Below are positions 1 through 8,255 of a stretch of DNA of 49,792 nt, piece after piece. How positions within the stretch are numbered: the stretch's first letter is position 1; each line of letters starts with the position of its first letter. The stretch spans positions 1 through 49,792 of the forward strand of contig CAKZHC010000046.1 in the NCBI GenBank assembly GCA_936920625.1, read 5' to 3'. A program made the translations under genes and the position numbers. This stretch comes from an uncultured Enterobacteriaceae bacterium (GTDB taxonomy: Bacteria; Pseudomonadota; Gammaproteobacteria; Enterobacterales; Enterobacteriaceae). The notes beneath the pieces were generated by a model, which had not been told where the DNA came from, made no database searches, and worked only from the letters and a program-made list of their open reading frames with translations.

Positions 1-55
1 TTTCCTGTTTTTTTCGTGCAGCGTTCCCATATGTTATCGTGCAGCGTTCCCATAT
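1..55. repeat. Terminal redundancy, left copy (circular closure)
   Basis: The first 55 bases are identical to bases 49738-49792. A 55-base end overlap is typical of a circular molecule written out linearly by a de Bruijn assembler. The overlap lies inside the iteron array, so tandem iterons could also have caused a local collapse there. The unique circle is about 49,737 bp. Confidence 0.9.
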
Positions 56-99
56 GTTATCGTGCAGCGTTCCCATATATACACCGATCTTTTCTATTT

Positions 100-108
100 T
101 TATCCACA
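100..108 (+). promoter_or_regulatory. DnaA box (perfect)
   Basis: TTATCCACA matches the DnaA consensus exactly and lies 22 bp after the first iteron triplet. A one-mismatch copy, TTTTCCACA, follows at 122-130. Confidence 0.75.
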
Positions 109-326
109 TGGTTGCGCTGTTTTTTCCACAGAATTCTCCAGAAATATAGTATCCGTGCAGCATTCCCATATAACAATCCGCTGTTTTCGAGGGTATATTC
201 AGATAGCTGCCCATTGCCGTGCAACAGACCCACAGGAAATCTTGCTGTTTTTTTATTCCGTGCAATGAACCCATATATGATCGTGCAGTGTTCCCATATG
301 GCTGTACACTGTTTATGCACAAATAA

Positions 327-335
327 TGTGGATAA
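327..335 (-). promoter_or_regulatory. DnaA box (perfect, reverse)
   Basis: TGTGGATAA is the exact reverse complement of the DnaA consensus. A near-match in the opposite orientation, TTATGCACA, sits at 313-321, forming a head-to-head pair just after the 259/282 iterons. Confidence 0.72.
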
Positions 336-779
336 CTTTTCTGTCTTTTCCCATCCATTCCCAGTCGATAATAATTATTCTTGTTAATTTTCAGGGTATT
401 TTCTGACGTATTACAGTTTATGTTTTTTTCATCAGATGATAAAATTTCCACGTAACAGACCTATTTAAAATAACATCCGTGCATCACTCCCATATATCAA
501 CGCTGATATCGTGCAATATTCCCATATATGTATTATTTTAATATCAACAGGTTATGTGAAGCTCTTAATTATTCTGTTGCCTGAAATGTAGTGGCTGATG
601 CAGGATTTTGCAGGTTTGTCTTCTTTATATCGGACTATTGTGTAGTGTTCCCATAGATTAAAATGACGGGCAGGCTAAACCAGATGGTCAGCCTCTGTCT
701 AAGCGTGCAGTAAGCCCATATACTGATTATCTGATGTATTGACGTCCAGGTGCCTCGTGAACGTATACAAAACCGCTGA

Positions 780-1883
780 CTAACGTTTCCTGTGCTGGGA
801 TTCATCCGTGATATCGTGGTCTATCAGATGGTGTTTGATGGCTTTCAGTTCTGTATGTTGCCTGCGTTTGTTGGAGCTCATGACCTGTCTGACGAAGTTT
901 TCATGCGGTCTGATAACATAGCGCACGTCTGTCACTCTTCGGCCATCTTTTATCTGACTGGCATCATAGTCACTGATAACTTCTTGTTTAATAAGAACTT
1001 CAAGAGCAAGCTTCATGGCTCTTACGTTCTCAGGCATTCTGGGGCTGAGCTCCCGTGGACTCTGCGTCAGGAAGCTAATGAGAGAGGGTGTATAGGGCGA
1101 TTCAGGTGATGCCTGCGTCCAGTAATGGCTCATTCGTTTGTAAATGTATCTGGCAAGAGGGGAGCGAATCTGCATGCCTATCCTGTAGTTATACTGACGG
1201 AATGACAGATTCATGATGGATTCATTGACCAGTGGGTTAAACTGCACGTAACATCGGGCATTACCCCCTTTTTTTATGAACTCACCTCTGGTAGTAAGGC
1301 CTACCATCGGGAAGAAGCTGGAGCTGATGAAAGCTTCTCCATCTTCGCTAATACACTCGAGCGTTGCGCCGCGACAAACCAGGATGGCTTCCTTGATTTC
1401 GTTCAGATTGTATCCGTGTCCCATCTTGGACAATTCCTTTTGCAGTTCATACAAAGTGAACATTACACCGGCTTTGCCTTCAATGATGTGCCCCTTGCCG
1501 TTGACGGCAAGTTTGCGAAGTGCATCCTCGAGGATCTCTTCTCGCTGCCCTGCATAAATAAGCACTGTCCGGTTGTCATCCTTCTCAATGATGGCTGGTT
1601 TGACTTTGACTGTGAATTGCTGGTTCCTGATAGTACATTGCCGTGTCACAATAGCATTGGACAGGTCTTTATGTTCGCGCTTCTGGTCCCAAATGTATTT
1701 AGGCAGAGCGTCATAAATTTCGATAGTGTTAGAGTAATCGTCTTTTTTGGCCGGAGACTCAATGATCTCGAACAAGCTCATCTGAGGGGAATTCTTGATT
1801 ATATTGAGCTTGTCTAAGTCTTTATCTTTGATTTTTTTAATCATATTTTTTGCTTTCTGACGGATTATCCGGGCTTCCAGCAT
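780..1883 (-). CDS. Plasmid replication initiator protein (Rep)
   Basis: A 367-residue basic protein next to an iteron origin. It should bind the iterons and open the origin with host DnaA. The N-terminal 60 residues are charged and probably flexible. The central part (about 80-220) and the C-terminal part (about 225-345, with SPLARYIYKRMSHYW and YVIRPHENFVRQV) have the look of a two-winged-helix plasmid initiator. I recognise the class but cannot assign an incompatibility group. The gene reads away from parA and towards the iterons. An iteron-like site at 2454-2471, about 570 bp upstream, could serve autoregulation. No good ribosome-binding site precedes the first Met, and Met14 (1844) is an alternative start. 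The function is inferred mainly from context. Confidence 0.75.
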   Translation of the reverse strand: MLEARIIRQKAKNMIKKIKDKDLDKLNIIKNSPQMSLFEIIESPAKKDDYSNTIEIYDALPKYIWDQKREHKDLSNAIVTRQCTIRNQQFTVKVKPAIIEKDDNRTVLIYAGQREEILEDALRKLAVNGKGHIIEGKAGVMFTLYELQKELSKMGHGYNLNEIKEAILVCRGATLECISEDGEAFISSSFFPMVGLTTRGEFIKKGGNARCYVQFNPLVNESIMNLSFRQYNYRIGMQIRSPLARYIYKRMSHYWTQASPESPYTPSLISFLTQSPRELSPRMPENVRAMKLALEVLIKQEVISDYDASQIKDGRRVTDVRYVIRPHENFVRQVMSSNKRRQHTELKAIKHHLIDHDITDESQHRKR

Positions 1884-2871
1884 TATTAATAGATCTGCTG
1901 GTACGGTTGAGGATATAAGCCGCCGGCATTTAACTCCGGCTGTTGCCTTGACTATAAAGCGCAGCGCTGCTGTCCAATACCCGAAATGGCTTATTCCGGA
2001 GGGGTTCTCTCAGTTTCTGATCGGGCTGTAAAGATTTCACCGGAGCAGGGCAGCGCTAGCCACAGATTTTTTGACTATCATCATCGCTACAGGCAGGTAC
2101 TCTGTTATTTCAGAACCTTCTCTCTGAGGCCCGGACCCTGATATGTTTCAACGATTACTACATCTGACGGTTTATTTGACAGCCTGCACGGGTTGCCTTC
2201 AGTCCCTATCTACATAATTATCTGTCAAAAATATCAGTAAGATACCCTACAAAAGAAATCGGTATTTGTTGTTAGGATATTCCTGATACGTAATTTGTCA
2301 AATATCGCCGTGTTATTCTGAGTTTTGTTTTCATATTTCTTATAAAAGGCTTGCTGTGCCATTTAGCTTCATATGCTGTCAGGCAGTACACATCCTTTAA
2401 AAAGGCGCCGGTAATGTATTCAGCTCGTAACTGACGGATGTCAGATAATAAATTGTGCAGCTAACCCACATGTTAACTCTGATCTTCCCAAACGAGGTTA
2501 AAAGCGCTCATCCCGATTTTGAGATATTGTGCCGCCTGACTGAAATCAGAAATAAATGCAGCCAGTGGGGAAGCAGAAACAGATAAATCTGGTTGTAGCA
2601 CAGGCTTAATAACTGGCGACAGGAACAAATTAATGGTGATTTCCTTATTTATTATGATCTTGTGGTTATGTTAAAAAACATTGTGGCAGATTACTTAAAA
2701 TATCTTCTGCCATAATGAGTGATTTTATCAGTGGTGATACCACTGACAGTAATAATAAAAAGGGTAGTATGGGCCTTTGCAGGCATGGTTTGAACTTAAT
2801 AAAATTGACCTGCTTTTAACTGTATCAGACTAACAAAACTATCTGCTTCGAAAAAATAACAGAGGGATGAA
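1884..2871. other. Long non-coding stretch upstream of rep
   Basis: I see no convincing gene in these roughly 990 bases. They hold an iteron-like sequence, TGTGCAGCTAACCCACAT, at 2454-2471 in the same orientation as the origin iterons. There is also a small palindrome, GCAGCGCTGC, near 1964. The rest is moderately AT-rich. The rep promoter and any copy-control RNA would have to lie here, but none can be shown by eye. Confidence 0.5.
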
Positions 2872-3348
2872 ATGGAAATAGCTTATCGTCAGACCATTTC
2901 TGTTGTGGGGATTGTGACACGGACAAAGAATGTTGATGAAGATAATCCTGGCACATCAAAAATCCTGCCACTCTGGCAACATTTTTATCAAAATCTGTAT
3001 CCTCAGCATCTCTCAGGCGACTGCATTTATGGTGTTTACTCAAACTATGAACTGAACGGGGCAAATGGATTTGATGTTACAGCAGGCGGGTATGATGTGA
3101 TGGCGGCAGTGGAAGACTGCGCAGGAAATTATGCTGTAGGACTGGCTGCACAAAGAATTGAACTGGGTGCAGGAAAATACCTGCTTTTTACCGATCAGGC
3201 AGGTGAAGGGAACCCCGTATTGCAACTCTGGAGACAGGCATGGGGACATTTTGGGCAGCCAGACTGTCCTTTGCAGCGTGAATATAAAACAGATTACGAA
3301 ATATATCATCCCGAAGGTAAGATCGAGTTATTTATTGGGATTCAGTGA
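2872..3348 (+). CDS. GyrI-like/AraC effector-binding domain protein
   Basis: A 158-residue stand-alone effector-binding domain of the SOUL/GyrI-like fold. The order IAYRQTISVVGIVTRT, then W..F, GVYSNYE, a GxYDVMAAVE strand, and a late LQLWRQAW.HFG..D...Q..YKTDYEIY segment is typical of YdeE- and Cass2-like proteins. These bind small amphipathic or cationic compounds and sometimes regulate through partner proteins. There is no DNA-binding domain here. The start is supported by GAGGG eight bases upstream. It is a single-gene unit ahead of hsp20. The ligand is unknown. Confidence 0.7.
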   Translation: MEIAYRQTISVVGIVTRTKNVDEDNPGTSKILPLWQHFYQNLYPQHLSGDCIYGVYSNYELNGANGFDVTAGGYDVMAAVEDCAGNYAVGLAAQRIELGAGKYLLFTDQAGEGNPVLQLWRQAWGHFGQPDCPLQREYKTDYEIYHPEGKIELFIGIQ

Positions 3349-3594
3349 ACGATATTTTGCAGAATGTCGTTCCGGTATGGCTCCTCTGGTCAGAGCATTA
3401 TCGCATCAGTGAGAATATATCTTCATGACGGCAGGATCTGCTAACGAGCTAAAGAGGGTAGCCTGAAAAACGGATGTATCCTGCATTAAGTCTCTTTGGC
3501 GCAGGCCTGACTGCCGCCCAAAAGTTACCTGTTTACTAACGAAGTGAGAAAGTCTCTGTGCATCTGTCGATTTTTAATTACCTGCAGAAAAAAA

Positions 3595-3620
3595 CTTGAA
3601 AAATTTCTCTGTGCCCATAT
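3595..3620 (+). promoter_or_regulatory. Sigma-32 (RpoH) heat-shock promoter of hsp20
   Basis: CTTGAAA (3595-3601), 12 bases, then CCCATAT (3614-3620) matches the sigma-32 consensus CTTGAAA-N11-16-CCCATNT in both boxes. The expected transcript starts near 3628, leaving about 45 bases of leader. An inverted repeat TTTAAC/GTTAAA (3646-3651/3657-3662) directly abuts the Shine-Dalgarno, so some temperature-dependent control of translation is possible but unproven. Confidence 0.82.
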
Positions 3621-3672
3621 ATGCATTATGGGTAGGTGAAGTTTATTTAACTGATTGTTAAAGGAGGATATT

Positions 3673-4167
3673 ATGACCCATCGTTCTTTATCTCTTATAC
3701 CTGCGTTCAGCGGTAATTTATTTTCAGATCGTTTTGCACAAATGGACAATCTATTCAGCCGGCTGACCGGTGAAAAGCCATTGTCTGACAGCACAGCCTA
3801 TAATTTGCTGCAAAAAGACAGGGAGCACTATGAACTGACCGTGAGTGTCCCCGGCTGGCAGCAGAATGAGCTGGATATTTCAGTACTCAATAATCAGTTG
3901 ATCATCAGTGGCAAACTGGACAGCGAAAAAACTAAACCTGTCAGTGAAAAAGATGAAACAAAATGGCTGCATCAGGGTATCAGGAAAAATCCATTTTCCC
4001 TGAGCTTTAATCTTGAGCATCGGATAAATATTAAGCAGGCCAGCTTGCATGATGGATTGTTAACACTGCAATTCAGTTATGATATTCCTGAAAAGGAAAA
4101 ACCGCAGAAAATTGCGATAAGTGCGCGAAAAGTACCTGACATAGCAATTGAACACAAAACTGATTAA
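3673..4167 (+). CDS. Small heat-shock protein, Hsp20/IbpA family
   Basis: A 164-residue ATP-independent holdase that should bind unfolding proteins in the cytoplasm and pass them to DnaK/ClpB. The N-terminus (SLIPAFSGNLFSDRFAQMD) resembles IbpA/IbpB. The alpha-crystallin domain spans about 45-140, with Y.L...VPGW..ELDIS..NNQL.ISGK and the strand pair ending LTLQFSYDIPE. The ATG at 3673 is chosen over the in-frame upstream codon at 3655 because AAGGAGG lies seven bases before it. A sigma-32 promoter precedes it and a hairpin follows. Plasmid-borne ibp genes are also known from aphid-symbiont leucine plasmids, which is notable because leuCD-type genes are on this plasmid too. Confidence 0.9.
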   Translation: MTHRSLSLIPAFSGNLFSDRFAQMDNLFSRLTGEKPLSDSTAYNLLQKDREHYELTVSVPGWQQNELDISVLNNQLIISGKLDSEKTKPVSEKDETKWLHQGIRKNPFSLSFNLEHRINIKQASLHDGLLTLQFSYDIPEKEKPQKIAISARKVPDIAIEHKTD

Positions 4168-4250
4168 GTGACTTAACTGATTAGTGTTAAAGGCGGAGAT
4201 GGATTGGAAGTAAACATCGTATCTTTGGTATTTTAGCAGTTGTTCGTTCT

Positions 4251-4286
4251 GGTCTGCGTCCAGTGTTTAACAAGACGACGCAGACC
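4251..4286 (+). terminator. Probable transcription terminator of hsp20
   Basis: A perfect 10-bp inverted repeat, GGTCTGCGTC (4251-4260) and GACGCAGACC (4277-4286), is followed by ATTTAATTTT. It lies 84 bp after the hsp20 stop. The 16-base loop is long for an intrinsic terminator. Confidence 0.6.
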
Positions 4287-4575
4287 ATTTAATTTTCTGT
4301 TATTGTCATTGTGCCCGATATATTCTTTGCCGGTTTATTCCGGCACGCTCTGATACCGATGTGAGCATATTCTTCCCTGAAAGGGTTGAAATATTAGCCT
4401 GAAACGAAGACGATCTTTTATCAAGGGTGGCAAAAAAAGACACACAGCAGCAATCTGGCGTGCCATCATATTCAGGGAGAAGGCTGTGGCTTTTCTGGGG
4501 TTTGTTTCTGAAAGAGAATGTCAGAACTGGAGGCATGCCACGCAGAGATCATATTTACATTACCCGCTACATCAA

Positions 4576-4824
4576 CTAGGCGGTGGGGGGCAGGCTGGCA
4601 GCCAGAACCCCCGGGCTGGCAATCAGTTGATCTAAATCAGGCTTATAAAGATGAAGTCCTTCCCCGCTACCCGTATCTATCTCTAATGTGTGATATCTGC
4701 CGGCGATCTCTGCATCTATCAATGGCACTCTGGTTTTATCATATCGTAACCGCCAGTAATCAGGGGCGGCGGCTGTACTGATACCACTGACGAGTAACGT
4801 GAACAAAGTGAACCATTTTATCAT
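4576..4824 (-). pseudogene. Truncated clan AA (retropepsin-like) aspartic protease
   Basis: Only 82 residues remain. There is a signal peptide (MIKWFTLFTLLVSGISTAAA), then YWRLRYDK..VPLIDAEIAGRYHTLEIDTGSG, which holds the active-site motif D-T-G. The frame is lost at about 4580, and nothing further downstream (to about 4290) continues the fold. AAGGAAG precedes the ATG, so the original start is intact. The remaining 4168-4575 shows only the hsp20 hairpin. I judge this a decayed gene, since a working enzyme of this type needs considerably more sequence. Confidence 0.55.
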
Positions 4825-5134
4825 GGTGTTTCTTCCTTATTTTCATCCAGATGATTTCTGATAATTTCCCATTAAACAAATGCACGGGCTGTGCTGACAG
4901 ATAGATTGTACTGGCCATCTTAAGCGCTTTTTTTTACAGATCTTAGTGTGTTTTTAACTGTCCGTTCATTATCTGTAACGGTATTAATTTTTTGCTTCGC
5001 GAGTAAAAATTCAGGAAAACCAAATAGAAGAGAGTAAAGAGATGCAGGCTGACCTTAGCGGATCAGCGGCAGATAATATAATATCTGCCATAAGCGGTAA
5101 TGCTGCTAAAACACCGGCGCAATATTCCATATTT
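4825..5134. other. Non-coding stretch between protease remnant and asd
   Basis: About 310 AT-rich bases with no supported gene. They must contain the promoter of the minus-strand protease remnant. Confidence 0.4.
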
Positions 5135-5160
5135 TAAAAGGATGGGCGATTCCGCCATCC
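5135..5160 (-). terminator. Rho-independent terminator of asd
   Basis: Read on the minus strand, GGATGGCGG...CGCCCATCC forms a GC-rich stem with a very short loop, followed by TTTT. It lies just after the asd stop codon. Confidence 0.75.
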
Positions 5161-5172
5161 TGAATTGAGGTG

Positions 5173-6291
5173 TTACGCTCTGCCCAGCAGAATATTCATC
5201 ATCCGCCGGAGAGGTTCCGCGGCACCCCACAACAGCTGATCGCCAACGGTGAGTACGGAATAAATGGGTTCGTGGTTAAAAGACATTCTCTTATAGCGCC
5301 CGACACCCACCTGAAGTGAATTGCTAATAGCGGCAGGCGTCAGCTTACTGATACTGTCTGTTTTGTTGTTTGGCACATAATTTACCCATGGGTGGGCATC
5401 CTTCACCAGATTTGCAAATTCTTCTTCGCTGACGTCACGTTTCAGTTTCATAGTAATAGCGGCGCTGTGACAGCGGATAACACCCACACGAACACACAGA
5501 CCATTGACGGGGATGGTGCCGGGTTGCAGGCCGAGAATTTTGTTAGTTTCTACTTCACCTTTCCACTCTTCGCGGCTATTTCCGTCGCCAAGATCGCTGT
5601 CGATCCAAGGAATAATACTGCCCATCAATGGGGCACCAAAGGCCTGTGTTGGCATTTGCGGGCTGTTAATCAGGTCGCTAACTTTTTTTACCAGTGGCAG
5701 AACAGAATTTTTGCTGGTTAGCTCATCTTCAGTCAGTTGCTGACTGATAAAGGCGCTTTGGGCGATTAGTTCACGCACCTGCCTTGCACCCGCGCCGGAG
5801 GCTGACTGATAAGTCATTAAGCTCATCCATTCTACCAGGTCCGCATGAATAAGTCCGGCCAGGCCCAGCAGACTTAATGTAATTGAACAGTTACCACCGA
5901 CAAACAATTTAATGCCATTACTAACAGCGCGGTCAATCTGCTGACGGTTAACAGGGTCGAGAATAATACAGGCATTTTCATCCATACGCAGTGCAGAAGC
6001 TGCATCGATCCAGTAACCCTGCCAGCCATAATCTTTTAAAGCGGGGTAAATTACTTTGGTATAATCACCTCCCTGGCAGGTAATGATAATATCCATTTCT
6101 GCCAATGCCTTAATGTTGCGGGCGTCTTTAAGTTGCCCGGAAACACCTTTGATAGCAGGGCCAGCAGCACCTGCGCTGGAGGTACTATAAAAATGCGGAT
6201 TAATATCATCAAAATCGTTTTCTTCCAGCATGCGCTGCAATAAAACTGACCCCACCATTCCCCGCCATCCTACTAACCCAACCTGTTTCAT
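5173..6291 (-). CDS. asd: Aspartate-semialdehyde dehydrogenase
   Basis: 372 residues of the gammaproteobacterial Asd type (E. coli 367). It reduces aspartyl-4-phosphate to aspartate semialdehyde with NADPH, the branch point to diaminopimelate/lysine, threonine and methionine. Visible marks are the NADP loop GWRGMVGSVLLQRM (8-21), TCQGGDYT (71-78), the active-site Cys135 in GGNCS, QSASGAGAR, SREEWKGEVETNKIL, the RCHSAA histidine motif, and the C-terminal GDQLLWGAAEPLRRM. It is full length with all key residues. It stands alone on the minus strand with its own terminator. A plasmid asd can make a host dependent on the plasmid if the chromosomal copy is lost; that is inference. The leuCD genes lie upstream on the same strand, separated by the trb block. 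Confidence 0.93.
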   Translation of the reverse strand: MKQVGLVGWRGMVGSVLLQRMLEENDFDDINPHFYSTSSAGAAGPAIKGVSGQLKDARNIKALAEMDIIITCQGGDYTKVIYPALKDYGWQGYWIDAASALRMDENACIILDPVNRQQIDRAVSNGIKLFVGGNCSITLSLLGLAGLIHADLVEWMSLMTYQSASGAGARQVRELIAQSAFISQQLTEDELTSKNSVLPLVKKVSDLINSPQMPTQAFGAPLMGSIIPWIDSDLGDGNSREEWKGEVETNKILGLQPGTIPVNGLCVRVGVIRCHSAAITMKLKRDVSEEEFANLVKDAHPWVNYVPNNKTDSISKLTPAAISNSLQVGVGRYKRMSFNHEPIYSVLTVGDQLLWGAAEPLRRMMNILLGRA

Positions 6292-6725
6292 ATACTTTAG
6301 TCCGTCCTGAATGTAAAAATATTATGTTTTCTCTGTTAAATATTAGTGACGGATAACAGCAAGTGTTACCCTTGCCAAAATTAATTTACCGGTCATTATT
6401 GCATCAGGAATAGTTAATATCCTGCTGCAACGATCAGGATCTGATGTCGCGATAATAAATCCTTTCAGCAAATTTAGCTTATTAAAAAACGGGGAAATTC
6501 ACACTAGGTATTGATTACGACAGCGAGCCCTTTTCTCGTCTGTGAATCTGAGTCAGAAGTTATGGCGTGTTTTGTAAATTGGCGGATGAGAAAAAACCCA
6601 GGAGAATATTGTACATCGGGAGATTAAGCCCTCTATACGGGGGCTTACCAGCCCTGCAATAGAAATTGAGTCAATTAAATTGGTACTTTATTTTATTTTT
6701 GGTATGTATTGCGATATTTATTGTC
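6292..6725. other. Intergenic region between asd and the trb operon
   Basis: These 430 bases should carry divergent promoters for asd (minus) and trb (plus). I see no trbA-like regulator gene, which precedes trbB in IncP plasmids, and no KorB operator of the IncP consensus. A small GC-rich segment near 6630-6655 could be a scar. Confidence 0.4.
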
Positions 6726-6765
6726 GTTATATGGAATTATTATGAGTTATATGGAATTATTATGA
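6726..6765 (+). repeat. Two tandem 20-bp repeats ahead of trbB
   Basis: Two perfect adjacent copies of GTTATATGGAATTATTATGA (6726-6745, 6746-6765). Each copy contains the five-codon mini-ORF ATG GAA TTA TTA TGA. This could be a regulator binding site, a leader feature, or a slippage duplication. Confidence 0.7.
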
Positions 6766-6772
6766 AAAGAAC

Positions 6773-6805
6773 ATGACGCCAATATTAGAGGCAAAATCCG
6801 AATGA
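6773..6805 (+). CDS. Ten-residue leader ORF coupled to trbB
   Basis: ATG at 6773 encodes MTPILEAKSE and ends in TGA at 6803-6805, overlapping the trbB start by four bases (ATGA). Such an overlap can couple translation. It could equally be the relic C-terminus of a lost upstream gene. Confidence 0.35.
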   Translation: MTPILEAKSE

Positions 6806-7764
6806 ATGATGGCAGCGGCGTAACCAGTTCCATTAAGGACCGGGCCAAATTCAAACTGGAACGTGATATGGGGCCGGAGCTACTTGCAGCACTCAATGAT
6901 CCTAAAACAGTTGAAATTATGCTTAATGCAGACGGAAAGATCTGGCAAGAGCGACTGGGGGAGAAAATGGAGTGCATTGGTACCCTGAGAGTCGCGCAGG
7001 CGCAGGCCATCATCGAGACAATTGCTGGCTTTCATGGCAAGGAGGTTACCCGCAGTAAGCCTATCCTGGAAGGAGAGTTTCCTTTGGATGGCTCACGTTT
7101 TGCAGGTCAGTTACCTCCAATTGTATCGGCGCCAACCTTTGCCATTCGTAAGAAAGCAGTGGCAATTTTTACGTTAGATCAGTACGTCAGCAGCGGCATC
7201 ATGACACCAGAACAACGCCAAGTGCTGATTGATGCCGTCGCTTTACATCGAAATATTCTGGTTATCGGCGGTACGGGTTCAGGTAAAACAACTCTGGTGA
7301 ATGCGATTATCAATCAGATGGTGGTTAACGATCCGACTGAGCGGGTTTTCATAATAGAAGACACTGGTGAAATTCAGTGTATTGCTAAAAATCACGTTCA
7401 GTACCACACAACACCAGACGTAAGTATGACTGCTCTGCTTAAAGCTACGTTACGTATGCGGCCTGACCGTATTTTGGTAGGAGAAGTACGTGGAGCAGAA
7501 GCGCTGGACTTGCTTGATGCTTGGAATACTGGGCACGAAGGCGGGGCAGCCACGCTCCATGCTAACAATGCAATTGCTGGATTAGCACGTTTGCGGTCGC
7601 TTATTACACGTAATAAGGCGGCACCGACCGAAATTGAACCTCTTATTGGAGAAGTTGTTCATGTAGTAGTTCATATCGCCAGGGTTAATGGAGGTCGCCG
7701 TATCCAGGAAATTATAAAAGTTTCCGGGTATGTCAATGGTGAGTACGTTATTAAATCTCTTTGA
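6802..7764 (+). CDS. trbB: TrbB, VirB11-type traffic ATPase
   Basis: 320 residues, the length of RP4 TrbB. This hexameric cytoplasmic ATPase powers pilus biogenesis and substrate transfer at the inner-membrane base of the type IV secretion channel. An N-terminal domain (1-135) precedes the ATPase core: Walker A GGTGSGKTT near 156-164, an Asp box with FIIEDTGEIQ, Walker B RPDRILVGEVRGAEALDLL, and the His box TGHEGGAATLHANN. It is the first gene of the trbB-L operon, all on the plus strand with small gaps or overlaps. No trbA regulator precedes it. Confidence 0.95.
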   Translation: MNDGSGVTSSIKDRAKFKLERDMGPELLAALNDPKTVEIMLNADGKIWQERLGEKMECIGTLRVAQAQAIIETIAGFHGKEVTRSKPILEGEFPLDGSRFAGQLPPIVSAPTFAIRKKAVAIFTLDQYVSSGIMTPEQRQVLIDAVALHRNILVIGGTGSGKTTLVNAIINQMVVNDPTERVFIIEDTGEIQCIAKNHVQYHTTPDVSMTALLKATLRMRPDRILVGEVRGAEALDLLDAWNTGHEGGAATLHANNAIAGLARLRSLITRNKAAPTEIEPLIGEVVHVVVHIARVNGGRRIQEIIKVSGYVNGEYVIKSL

Positions 7765-7795
7765 CAAATAATAAGATAAATTTGGAGTAAAATTC

Positions 7796-8251
7796 ATGCA
7801 ACCCACAATCACCAGGTTCTGTCTGAATCCACGCACTCTGTTTTGGATTGCCGCTTTGTTGTTTATCCTTCTTCTCTGGACCTCGCATCCGGCAATTGCC
7901 TCAGAAACTTCCGGGGAAAACCTGCCCTATGAAGGCTGGCTGAAGAAAATTCAGAAATCCATGACCGGTCCAGTTGCCTTTTCACTATCGATGATCGGTA
8001 TTGTGGTTGCCGGAGGTGTTTTAATCTTTGGTGGCGAACTCAACGGCTTCGTGCGTACATTGGTCTTCATAGTGCTGGTTGTCTCTCTGCTGATGGGCGC
8101 GCAGAAGATTATGCAGAACTTATTTGGCCAGGGTGCTGAAATCACGGCTGGCCGGTCGGGCGCATATGAGGCAAATATTACGATGCCTCTCAACCCTGTC
8201 AGCGGTAAAACATTCTTTTACCAAGCAGGCCGCGGCAACATAGCGGGGTAA
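7796..8251 (+). CDS. trbC: TrbC pilin precursor (cyclic pilin type)
   Basis: 151 residues, VirB2/TrbC family. A long signal peptide ends HPAIA (35). The mature part should run from Ser36 to Gly113, because FGQG (110-113) is followed by AEIT. This mirrors RP4 TrbC, where leader peptidase, a C-terminal trim and TraF removal of AEIA yield a head-to-tail circle of 78 residues. Here Ser36-Gly113 is also 78. Two hydrophobic segments (about 58-80 and 86-103) fit a pilin. GGAG lies nine bases upstream of the ATG. The C-terminal tail after the cut site differs from RP4, as expected for a discarded segment. Confidence 0.93.
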   Translation: MQPTITRFCLNPRTLFWIAALLFILLLWTSHPAIASETSGENLPYEGWLKKIQKSMTGPVAFSLSMIGIVVAGGVLIFGGELNGFVRTLVFIVLVVSLLMGAQKIMQNLFGQGAEITAGRSGAYEANITMPLNPVSGKTFFYQAGRGNIAG

Positions 8252-8255
8252 TAGT

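Larger units (their letters stand above)
15..721 (+). other. oriV: Replication origin: iteron array with DnaA boxes
   Basis: About eleven copies of an 18-bp iteron with consensus CGTGCAGYRTTCCCATAT lie in one orientation. They start at 15, 38, 61, 154, 218 (degenerate), 259, 282, 478, 510, 639 (degenerate) and 704. The first three are spaced exactly 23 bp apart, as are those at 259 and 282, so they face the same side of the helix. AT-rich stretches lie between the clusters (about 360-470 and 525-560). Together with the DnaA boxes and the neighbouring rep gene this is a typical iteron-controlled theta origin. The array lies downstream of rep, between rep and the par genes across the circle junction. 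Confidence 0.88.

Noticed and set aside
16..387. Long open frames on both strands over the first 390 bases
   Set aside because: They are created by the repeated 18-bp iterons and translate into low-quality repeats; the region is the origin.
1..721. CRISPR array suggested by regularly spaced repeats at the origin
   Set aside because: Spacers are too short (5 bp in the clusters), spacing is irregular elsewhere, no cas genes are present, and DnaA boxes and rep identify an origin.
4306..4536. 76-codon minus-strand frame as continuation of the aspartic protease
   Set aside because: It shows no protease-like sequence and is in a different frame without a plausible join.
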